Origin: Arthrobacter sp. TPD3018
Lineage (GTDB): Bacteria > Pseudomonadota > Alphaproteobacteria > Sphingomonadales > Sphingomonadaceae
DNA: 64,000 bases
Reading direction: 5' to 3'
NCBI GenBank assembly: GCA_003075315.1
Contig: QDFQ01000001.1
Location: forward strand, 62,001-126,000
Part shown: positions 13,403-21,200 of the stretch, one piece after another
Position numbering within the stretch: position 1 is the stretch's first letter
How the letters are laid out: each line of letters opens with the position of its first letter
Position numbers and translations under genes: made by a program
Notes under the pieces: model-generated
Told to the model about the DNA's origin: nothing
The model's input: the letters and a program-made list of their open reading frames with translations, nothing else
The model's database searches: none

Positions 13403-13756
13403 ATGGCCAAAGCTGATCGCCTCGAACAATTGGATGCGCGCCGACTCGACCTCGAGGCCGAGTATCGCGAGCAGCTCGTCACCGCGTTACGCGCTACGGC
13501 CGCTGGCAAATGGGGACTGTTCGATCACAACGCAGACCGTCGGACCCGCGCCGTCATTGCCCCGGTCATCGACGGCCTGACGGAAACGGCCGAGGCCATC
13601 GACAAGATCAGAGATCGGTTGGCGCTGCCCGCGTTCGAGTTGCACCGTCAGTTTCTCCAATCGCGGGGTCCCGTGACATCCCATGCCGTGGGCGAACCAA
13701 AACAAGCCCAGGCCTGGCTCGATCGCCTGTCCGCTGAATCACCGGACGGCTTTTAG
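13403..13756 (+). CDS. Hypothetical protein, helical
   Basis: 117 residues with no family I recognise. The first 25 residues and residues 55-90 are predicted amphipathic helices (LEQLDARRLDLEAEYREQL; LTETAEAIDKIRDRLAL). It has no signal peptide, no membrane segment and no cysteine. ATG start after a 60-base gap from DUF72, same strand. Base composition matches its neighbours and the frame has no competing gene on the other strand, which supports a real gene. Confidence 0.6.
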   Translation: MAKADRLEQLDARRLDLEAEYREQLVTALRATAAGKWGLFDHNADRRTRAVIAPVIDGLTETAEAIDKIRDRLALPAFELHRQFLQSRGPVTSHAVGEPKQAQAWLDRLSAESPDGF

Positions 13757-13781
13757 GGTGCGATTCACCTGAGCTGCAGCA

Positions 13782-13804
13782 CGTCCCCGGCGAAGGCCGG
13801 GGTC
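13782..13804. repeat. Single REP arm (family B-like hairpin)
   Basis: CCCCGGC-GAAG-GCCGGGG, a 7-bp stem between the end of the hypothetical gene and the convergent DUF177 gene. It resembles one arm of the paired palindromes seen elsewhere and could serve as a transcript end. Confidence 0.6.
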
Positions 13805-13857
13805 CAGTTGGGAAGGCTGTGGTGAGGATGAGCGACGTCCATCACCCATGGCGGGAT

Positions 13858-14376
13858 TCACTTCCCCGCCAGCTTCGCCTTTAAGTCCTTCAGCGCGCCG
13901 AACGGCCCGGCCTCTTCCTCGCTGATGACACCGGCGGCCTTCAGCGCGTCGGCGGCGTCGGGGCTGCGGGGGAAGGGATCGAGCGCCAGTGCGAGGGTTT
14001 CGGCGGCGACTTCGCCGAGGTCGATTCCGCCGCCCTCGATTTCCACCGTGTCGAGCGCGCCGGCATCGAGTTCCACCTCGTCCTGGCCGTCGAGCCGTTC
14101 GACGAACAGCAAAGCGACGGGTTCGTCGATCGTTGCAGCCAGCGGTACGCCGGTGACCGAACACGCCTGCGTCACCGCGCCCGTCACCCGCCCGCGCACC
14201 GCAATGCCGGCGGCTTCGCGGCGCAACGTCAGCTCGGCCTCGAGCCGCTCGACCGCGATCAGGTCGAAGCGCCGCGCCAAGGCGCCGCGTTCGTCGGCGT
14301 CGGCTATGATGTGGACGGCACGGTCGCCCGCGCCGATCGCGTCGAGGCGTTCGGGGCGGCTGAATTCGGGGGTCAT
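13858..14376 (-). CDS. DUF177 (YceD-like) protein
   Basis: 172 residues. The central part reads VTQACSVTGVPLAATIDEPVALLFVE and the C-terminus EIEGGGIDLGEVAAETLALALDPFPRSP, which is the DUF177/YceD pattern (the LGE.. and LALDPFPR motifs). In many bacteria this family lies next to rpmF and is linked to 23S rRNA metabolism; here no rpmF is adjacent. I chose the ATG at 14376, which overlaps the upstream chaperone stop as ATGA. The much longer open frame to 15141 is antisense noise over the neighbouring gene. Confidence 0.85.
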   Translation of the reverse strand: MTPEFSRPERLDAIGAGDRAVHIIADADERGALARRFDLIAVERLEAELTLRREAAGIAVRGRVTGAVTQACSVTGVPLAATIDEPVALLFVERLDGQDEVELDAGALDTVEIEGGGIDLGEVAAETLALALDPFPRSPDAADALKAAGVISEEEAGPFGALKDLKAKLAGK

Positions 14377-14891
14377 GTCTCGTCTCCGGGCAAATCGCCA
14401 GCGGTCAGGCGGTCGAGCGGCGTCGCGTCGAGCGCGATGCGGAAGGCGGTGAGGCGCTGCGCTACATGCGCCACCGCCTCCGGCGCGGGCGCCTCGCCGC
14501 GGTACAGGTTGCGGACCAGCGCCGGCGTCAGGTTGCCCGCCGCCAAGCCATCGCGATAGGCGCCGAGGCGCCCGCCGAGCATGCTCATCATCTTGCCCAC
14601 ATGCTTGCCGACGACCAGGTCGCCCATGCCCATCTGCCGGAGTTGCCCGTCCATATCGTCGACGAACCGTTCGGTCAGATGCGCCGACAGCGTGGCTGCC
14701 GCCGGCTCCGCCTCCAGCCGCAGCAGCACCATCGTCAGCACCGCGGCGATCATATCGAAGCGGCCGTCGACCGTGTCGGGCACCGCACCCGCCAGATACC
14801 AATGCTCGGCCCGCCCACGCGTCACCACCGCATTGTACAGCGGCAGCGCCTGATCCTGTCGCTCGCCGAACAATCGTCCCCACCAACCCAC
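14373..14891 (-). CDS. Ubiquinol-cytochrome c chaperone (CBP3/UQCC1 family)
   Basis: 172 residues starting with GTG (GWWGRLFGERQ). The core LYNAVVTRGRAEHWYLAGAVPDTVDGRFDMI, together with the helix MGMGDLVVGKHVGKMM, matches the CBP3-type chaperones that help assemble the cytochrome bc1 complex. I chose GTG at 14891 because upstream residues in the longer frame run through the bamE promoter and look random. It is divergent from bamE (139 bases apart) and its stop overlaps DUF177. Confidence 0.83.
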   Translation of the reverse strand: MGWWGRLFGERQDQALPLYNAVVTRGRAEHWYLAGAVPDTVDGRFDMIAAVLTMVLLRLEAEPAAATLSAHLTERFVDDMDGQLRQMGMGDLVVGKHVGKMMSMLGGRLGAYRDGLAAGNLTPALVRNLYRGEAPAPEAVAHVAQRLTAFRIALDATPLDRLTAGDLPGDET

Positions 14892-15030
14892 TGTGCGCCC
14901 GTCCTCCCTGCCACTCCCCGCGGCACTGCCGCTTGAAGCCTTGTCGTTCCTCGCATATCGAGGCGATCGGCGGGCGATGCAATCGATCCTGCGCGCGCCA
15001 TGGGCGGGAAAGCCGCCGCTGGAGATTGTG

Positions 15031-15549
15031 ATGAGCGTATCCGTTGCCCGTTTCGGCGCCCGCGCCCGTGCCCGCGTGGGTCTGATTGCGGGACTGGCAT
15101 GTATCCTGGGTGCCGGTGCGTGCACGCCGCTGCGGTCGCACCAGGGCTATATCATCGACGCCGATCTGGTGAATTCGGTGCAGCCGGGCGTCGACAACCG
15201 CGCATCGGTGGCGCAGGTGCTCGGCCGGCCGACGATCGCCAGCCAGTTCGGGGCGCAGGATTGGTATTACGTCTCGCGCGACAGCCGGAATCTCAACTTC
15301 CAGAAGCCCAAGGCGAAGGACCAGATCGCGCTGAAGATCACCTTCGATCCCAACGGCACGGTCAAGTCGGTAACGCGCACGGGCATCGATCAGATCGCCA
15401 ACGTCGATCCGTACGGCAAGACGACGCCGACGCTGGGCAAGAAGCGCGGCTTCTTCGAGGATCTGTTCGGCAACATCGGCACGGTCGGTGCGGCGGGTGC
15501 CGGCGGTCCGGGCGGCAGCAACACCGGCGGCGGTCGCAACACCCCGTAA
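15031..15549 (+). CDS. bamE: Outer-membrane assembly lipoprotein BamE (SmpA/OmlA)
   Basis: 172 residues. A lipoprotein signal ends in LGAGAC, so Cys about 30 would be acylated. The SmpA/OmlA domain follows: GVDNRASVAQVLGRPTI and DWYYVSRDSR. The C-terminus is a glycine/asparagine-rich tail. BamE supports BamA-D in inserting beta-barrels into the outer membrane. ATG at 15031 with GGAG 7 bases upstream is the best start; upstream in-frame Met codons lie in the divergent promoter region. Confidence 0.92.
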   Translation: MSVSVARFGARARARVGLIAGLACILGAGACTPLRSHQGYIIDADLVNSVQPGVDNRASVAQVLGRPTIASQFGAQDWYYVSRDSRNLNFQKPKAKDQIALKITFDPNGTVKSVTRTGIDQIANVDPYGKTTPTLGKKRGFFEDLFGNIGTVGAAGAGGPGGSNTGGGRNTP

Positions 15550-15587
15550 GGGTCAGGGTTTGCGAGGGTCGATCTGACGTTTCGATA

Positions 15588-15616
15588 CGTCAATCCCAGC
15601 GCAGGCTGGGGTGACG
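15588..15616. repeat. Single REP arm (family A)
   Basis: ATCCCAGCGCAGGCTGGGGT hairpin flanked by CGTCA and GACG, matching one arm of the pccA and 62730 elements. It lies 40 bases after the bamE stop. Confidence 0.7.
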
Positions 15617-15701
15617 AGTTCGCGTAGGCGTATCATTCCGATTTCGGCGTTGGCCGCGCCGCCTGCTACGCATCGGCGCGGCCGTGCCGTGCTTGGACCG
15701 G

Positions 15702-15733
15702 CACTGATCCCAAAAGGGGTTAAGGGATCAGTG
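15702..15733. repeat. Perfect 10-bp inverted repeat between convergent genes
   Basis: CACTGATCCC, a 12-base loop holding AAAAGGGGTTAA, then GGGATCAGTG. It lies between the bamE and pbpC stops. It could be a bidirectional transcript end or a protein-binding palindrome; there is no T-tract. Confidence 0.55.
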
Positions 15734-15795
15734 GCGGCTAACGCGTCATCGCCATTTTGGTTCTTTGGACCCCGCGATTTTTGGCGCGATCGTCG

Positions 15796-17916
15796 TCAGC
15801 GCACCGTGAACAGGATCTGGTCGACGATCCTGCCACCGCCATCGACCAGCCGCAGCCGGTGCAGCCCCGGCCCCGGCATTACGGGCGCGCTGTGATCGGC
15901 TGGCCCCAGATCGCGCGAATCGAGCTGGATGCGATGCGCGGCGGCACTGCCGCTGACCCCGATCACCAACCGCTGGCGATCCGCCGGAATATCGGGATCG
16001 AGCGCATAGACGCTGCCCGCCACGGGATTGGTGAAGCGCGGGCGATGCGCCTCGGCCGGCGCCGCGGCGACCCGCGTCTGCGCGGTGCCCCGCACGAAAA
16101 ACTCCTGCCGCGCCTGTTCGCGTGTGTCGGCGAAGGCGACGCGGCTCGCGACGACGTCGGCGGGTCTGGGCGTCGCGCGGCCGGGCTCGCGGGCATGCAG
16201 CGCCAGCATCACGTCGCGCCACACCGGTGCCGCCCCGCTGGTGCCCGACACCGCGCGCATCGGATCGCCCTCCGCATTGCCGACCCACACGCCGACGGTG
16301 AAGCGATCCGAATAGCCGATGCACCAATTATCGCGCATCGCCTTCGACGTCCCCGTCTTCACCGCCGCCCAGAACGGCAGGCGCAGCGCCGAATCGAGGC
16401 CGAAGGTGGCGGCGCGCGCATTGGGATCGGCGATCATGTCGCCGACGATCCACGCCGCCGCGGGGGAGACGGTCGCGCGCGGCGCGACCTGCGGCTGGTC
16501 CAGCGTCAGCCGCAACGGGCTCCACCGCCCGCCTTGCGCCAGCGTGCGATAGGCATCGGCCTGTTCCAGCAGCGTCACCTCCGCCGATCCCAACGCGAGC
16601 GAAAAGCCGTAATAGGCGCCGTCTTCCACCAGCCCGCGATAGCCGAGGTCCCACAACCGGTCGCGAAACGGCTCGACGCCGACGAGCAGCAGCGTCCGCA
16701 CCGCCGGCACGTTAAGCGACCCCGCCAGCGCGATCCGCGCCGACACCGGCCCCTTGAACCCGCGGTCGTAATTCTGCGGCACGTACAGGCCCGACGCCGT
16801 GTCGAGCTGCACCGGCGAATCATCCAGAATCGACGCGGGGGTCAGATAGCGCCGCTCGATCCCCAGCGCGTACAGGAACGGCTTCAGCGTCGACCCCGCC
16901 TGGCGATAGGCGTTGGCATTATCCACCGCCGGCGCGGTCGACGCGCCGCCGATCCCGCCGACATAGGCGAGCACGTCGCCGCTCGCATTGTCGACCACCA
17001 CCACCGCGCCATCCCGTGCGCGCGTGCCGCCGAGGCCGAGCAGTTGCCGCCGCAGCGCCGCCGCCGCCATCCGCTGGATCCCTGCATCCAGCGTCGTGGT
17101 GATCCGTAGTCCCGGCCTCGTCAGCAATCGGTCGGACAGATGGGGCGCCAGGCCCGGGTCAAGCGCCAGGCTGCGCGCCGGCCCCAGCATCGCCGCGACC
17201 TGCGGCGCGAACCGCGCGCACGCCGTATCGCCCGACAACGCACAGGCCCGCCGCGCGATCGTCGCGGCATCGGCGCGCGGATCGGGCAGCAGCGCGGCAA
17301 GCAGCAGCGCGTCGTCGCGAGTCAAGCTGGCCGGCGTCTTGCCGAACAGCCCCAGCGCGGCCGCCCCGATCCCCTGCGCCTCACCGCGGTAGCCGGCGAG
17401 GTTCAGATAGGCTTCGAGGATCTGGTCCTTGCTCCACCGCGCCTCCAGCGCACGGCCGGCGCGGATCTGGCGCACTTTGTCGATCCATCCCCGCGCGCCC
17501 GGCCGCGCCAGCGTCGGCGACAGGAACCCCGCGACCTGCATCGACAGCGTCGACGCGCCGCGCACCCGCTGCCGCTCGATCCGCGCGCGCGTTGCCCCGG
17601 CCAGCGCCAGCCAGTCGACGCCGCCATGGCCGAAAAAGCGATGATCCTCCGCCCGCACGATCGCCGCCCGCGCATCCGGCGCGATCGCCGACAGCGGCGT
17701 CCAGGCGAGCCGCCGCGCCACGAAATCGACGCGCGCGCTATCGATCAGCGTGCCGTGCCGATCGTACAGCCACGCCTCGGACGGCCGCCACCGCGTGCGG
17801 ATAGTGGCATAGTCCGGAAGGGGCGGCGGCCGGGTGATATAGTCCAGCGCGCCACCGGCAACGGCGACCGCGCCAACCAGCGCGAGCGCACGGCGGGGGG
17901 TAAAATGGAACGCCAC
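15796..17916 (-). CDS. pbpC: Penicillin-binding protein 1C
   Basis: 706 residues. A membrane anchor spans residues 8-24. The glycosyltransferase family 51 domain has the catalytic Glu in AEDHRFFGHGG (about residue 90) and GASTLSMQ. The transpeptidase domain has the Ser nucleophile in STLKPF (about 343) and the KTGTS box (about 519-523). A C-terminal BiPBP_C-like beta domain completes the PBP1C layout. It polymerises and crosslinks peptidoglycan on the periplasmic side. The upstream alpha-2-macroglobulin gene is the usual partner (E. coli yfhM-pbpC); the 291-base gap between them is filled by REP palindromes. Confidence 0.95.
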   Translation of the reverse strand: MAFHFTPRRALALVGAVAVAGGALDYITRPPPLPDYATIRTRWRPSEAWLYDRHGTLIDSARVDFVARRLAWTPLSAIAPDARAAIVRAEDHRFFGHGGVDWLALAGATRARIERQRVRGASTLSMQVAGFLSPTLARPGARGWIDKVRQIRAGRALEARWSKDQILEAYLNLAGYRGEAQGIGAAALGLFGKTPASLTRDDALLLAALLPDPRADAATIARRACALSGDTACARFAPQVAAMLGPARSLALDPGLAPHLSDRLLTRPGLRITTTLDAGIQRMAAAALRRQLLGLGGTRARDGAVVVVDNASGDVLAYVGGIGGASTAPAVDNANAYRQAGSTLKPFLYALGIERRYLTPASILDDSPVQLDTASGLYVPQNYDRGFKGPVSARIALAGSLNVPAVRTLLLVGVEPFRDRLWDLGYRGLVEDGAYYGFSLALGSAEVTLLEQADAYRTLAQGGRWSPLRLTLDQPQVAPRATVSPAAAWIVGDMIADPNARAATFGLDSALRLPFWAAVKTGTSKAMRDNWCIGYSDRFTVGVWVGNAEGDPMRAVSGTSGAAPVWRDVMLALHAREPGRATPRPADVVASRVAFADTREQARQEFFVRGTAQTRVAAAPAEAHRPRFTNPVAGSVYALDPDIPADRQRLVIGVSGSAAAHRIQLDSRDLGPADHSAPVMPGPGLHRLRLVDGGGRIVDQILFTVR

Positions 17917-17974
17917 CTCAGACGCCCCGGCCAGCAGCCCCGCCGCTCTGCCACACCCCTCGCCCCACCCACTT

Positions 17975-18083
17975 CGTCACCCCGAACTCGGTCCGGGGTC
18001 TACCGTGAGGCTGGGGGAACGGCATGAGCCTCTGTCCTCCCCCCTCGCCGCGGAGTGGACCCCGGAACCAGTCCGGGGTGACG
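17975..18083. repeat. REP-like paired palindrome (family B), long form
   Basis: The arms CACCCCGAACTCGGTCCGGGG and GACCCCGGAACCAGTCCGGG flank a longer centre of about 60 bases that itself has short inverted segments. It lies between the alpha-2-macroglobulin and pbpC genes. Confidence 0.8.
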
Positions 18084-18123
18084 GAGGATGTGAGGGGACC
18101 GCAGCGCGCGCCACCTTGCCACC

Positions 18124-18200
18124 CGTCATTTCGCGCCGAGCGACGCAATTCATGGCGTCCCGATCCGCCTCCGGATCGTCGCGCCTCACTCACGATGACG
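18124..18200. repeat. Degenerate REP-like palindrome (family D-like)
   Basis: It starts CGTCATTTCGCG and ends CTCACGATGACG, with CGATCCGCCTCCGGATCG near the centre. The ends match the family D element at 40847-40923 only loosely. It lies immediately before the alpha-2-macroglobulin stop. Confidence 0.5.
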
Positions 18201-18207
18201 GCCCCGC

Positions 18208-21200
18208 TCACCGCTGCCCCACCACCACCGGCTGGTTGGGCACCTGCGCCCGCACGCTTGGCGAATACATCGCCTCGACCCGCGTCGGCGGCAGGCTGAA
18301 CCGGCCCGCGCCGTTCAGCCGCAGCGCATAGCTCACCGTGAAGCGCCCGCGCGGCACCCAGGCGAAGAAGCCGCGCCAGCTGTCGTTGCCGCGCTCGATG
18401 TACGACGGTTGCACGCCATCGCTCTCGCCGCCCTCCCCCAGCATCTGCGACTGGTTGGCGAGGTCGCCGATGATCGTCGCGCCCGCGGGGATCGGATCGT
18501 CGACCACCACCCAGTTGCGCTCGGCGCTGGCATCGACGGTGATCGTCACGCGCAGCACGTCGCCGCGCGTCAGCTGCCCGGCTTTGCGCGCCTGCACCAC
18601 CTGCACCGTGCGCGTCGCGCGGTATCCGGCGAAGACCGGGCTGGTCAGCGGTACCGCGGCGCGCACCAGCACCGTCGCCCACGGCCCCGCCCCGCCGCTC
18701 TGGCGCAACACCAGCGGCGTCTGCGCCGCCGGCAGCGGCAGGCTGACCGTCCGCGCCTCGGCAGCAAGCGGCCAGCTACGCGACGCACTCGCCCCACCCA
18801 GCTGCACCGTCGTCGTGCCCGCGATGGCCTGCGCCGGATAGAGGCCGGCAAACTTGCGCACCGCCACCGCGCCCCAGGCATTGGCCGTCGTCGTATCCCA
18901 ATGGCCGCGCGACTGGCGCAGGCTCACGCCGACCATCATCTTCGCCGCCCCGTCCTGCCAGCCCGGCCGGCCGAGCGTCACGAGCAGCGCCTTGATCGCC
19001 GCCTCGTCGCCCGACGACATCAGCCACCACGGCGCCGACGACGCATCCGACAGGTCGAGCCGCGTGCCCTCATAGACCAAGCGGCTGCGCAGCACGCCCT
19101 CCGCCTGCGCCTTCAACGCCGCCGCATTGGCGGCGGGCACCCGGTCGAGCGCCGCGATATAGTCGGCGAGCAGCGAGGTCGGCATGTCCTGCGCCGGCAG
19201 GCCGATCTGCCCCAGCATCGCGGGCGTGGCTTCCCCGGCGCGCGCGAGCGCCGCGAACGCCACCAGCTTCTGCTGTCGTGGATCGCCATAGGTCTCATGC
19301 CGGACGCGGCCGTCGAGCACCGCCTTCAGCCCCTCCACCATCCGCGCGCGCGAGGCCGGCGGCAGCGGCAGCCCCGCCTCGCTGGTCAGCGACAACACAT
19401 AGGCGGTCAGCGCCTCAGACCCGTCGAGCGACTCGCGCGGCCAGTAACGCAGCAGACCGTCGGACGCCTGATAGGTGGGGATCGCCCCCGCCAGCGCGCT
19501 CCACCGCGCCGCATCACCTAGCGCGACGATCCGGCTCAACTGCTGTTCGAAGCAATTGTACGGATAGCGCGTCATGTAATCGCGCACGCCGGCCAGTGGC
19601 GGCGCCAGCGTATCAGTCAGCTGCACGTCGACCGATCCGCGCCCCGGCAACGCCCCCGCGGGCGCCGCGATCGGCAGGCTGGTAGCGTCACCCACCCGAG
19701 TCAGCGCCGCCGCCCAGGTTTCGACCGGCACCGCCGGCACCACCTGCTGGCTGACGGTCAGCCTATCGCTCGCCTTGCCGTCCTTCGACGTGGCCGTGAC
19801 CTGCCAGCGCAAGGTCCCGCTCGCCTGCGGCGCGGTCAGGTTCCACGCGACCGGCACCGCGCGTCCTGCCGGGATCGTCACGGTCAGCGGCCGCCCTTGC
19901 GCGATCCGCGGGAACACCTCCACCTTCGCGGTGACGGTCATCGGCCGGTCGCTGCCGTTGCGCAGCGTGAAGCCCGCCGCATACCAGTCGCCGCTGCGCA
20001 CCAGTGGCGGCAGGCCGGCATAGACCGACAGGTCCTGCGCGGTGCGGATCGCGGTCGATCCCGTCCCGAACAGGCCGTTGCCGTCGGTGGCGATCGCGAC
20101 CAGCTTGAACGACGACAGCGCGTCTGACAGCGGCACGCGCAGCGTCGCACGCCCCTGCGCATCCAGCGGCACCGTCCCTCGCCACAGCAGCACCGGCTTG
20201 AAATTCTCGCGGTTCAGCGCCGCAGCAGCATCTCCGCCACCGCCGCCCGCTTCCACCGCCTTGCGACCGTAATGCCGCTTGCCGACCACCTGCATCTGCG
20301 CGGTCGCGGTGAGGACGGACAGCGGCCGTTCGCCCATCATCGCGCTCAGCACGTCCCAGCTGTCGTTGGGCGCGAGCTGCAAGAGCGCTTCGTCCACCGC
20401 GACGAAGGCGACATCGGCGCTGCTCGCCGGCGCGCCATCCGGCCGCTTCACCTGCACCGCGACCGCAGCGGTCCCGCGCGGCGCGAACCGCTCGTGGTCC
20501 GCCTGCACCGTCACGCCCAACGTATGCGTCTCCCACCCGACCTTCACTTTGGCGATGCCGAGGCGGAAGGCGGGCTTGGCCAGGTCGACCAAAGCGGTTG
20601 GTTCGGGCGCGGGTTCGCTCTTCACCAGACCCAACGACTGGCCGATCCCGCGCAGCCAGCTGGTCCAGCCGCTCTCCACCCGCCCGCGCACCGCGAGCAC
20701 GGAGACGAAGACGTCGGGCGCATAGGTGCCCGGCATCGGCACCTCGACCACCGGATCGGTGCCGCTGAGGTCCGTGACGAAGCTCGACAGCACGCCTTCA
20801 CGCTCCACCGTCACCAGCGCGGTCGCCGACCGGAAGGGCATACGCACCTGGAAGCGCGCGGTTTCACCCGCCTTGTACGCCGTGCGTTCGGGGATCACGT
20901 CCATCCGGTCGCCATTGTCGCCGCCAAACCACCAGGCGTCGTTGCCGACCAGCCACACCGATTGCACCGCGCGCGCGACATTGCCGTCCGCATCGGTCGT
21001 CGTCGCCACCGCATAGACCTCGCCCGACACGCCCGGATCGATCATGCAGCTGGCCAGCCCCTGCGCATCGGTGGTGGCGGAACAGTCCGCCGCCAGCTTC
21101 GTCGTGCGCATCTGGTTGTCATAGGCGTAGAAGCCGCCGATCAGCCGCCGCCGCGCGGTGAGGATCTGGCGGCTGTACAGCGCGACGGATACCTTCTGGC

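Noticed and set aside
13858..15141. Long 427-codon reading of the DUF177 gene
   Set aside because: Its upstream two thirds overlap the cytochrome chaperone and the bamE promoter; the ATGA overlap at 14376 gives the correct start.
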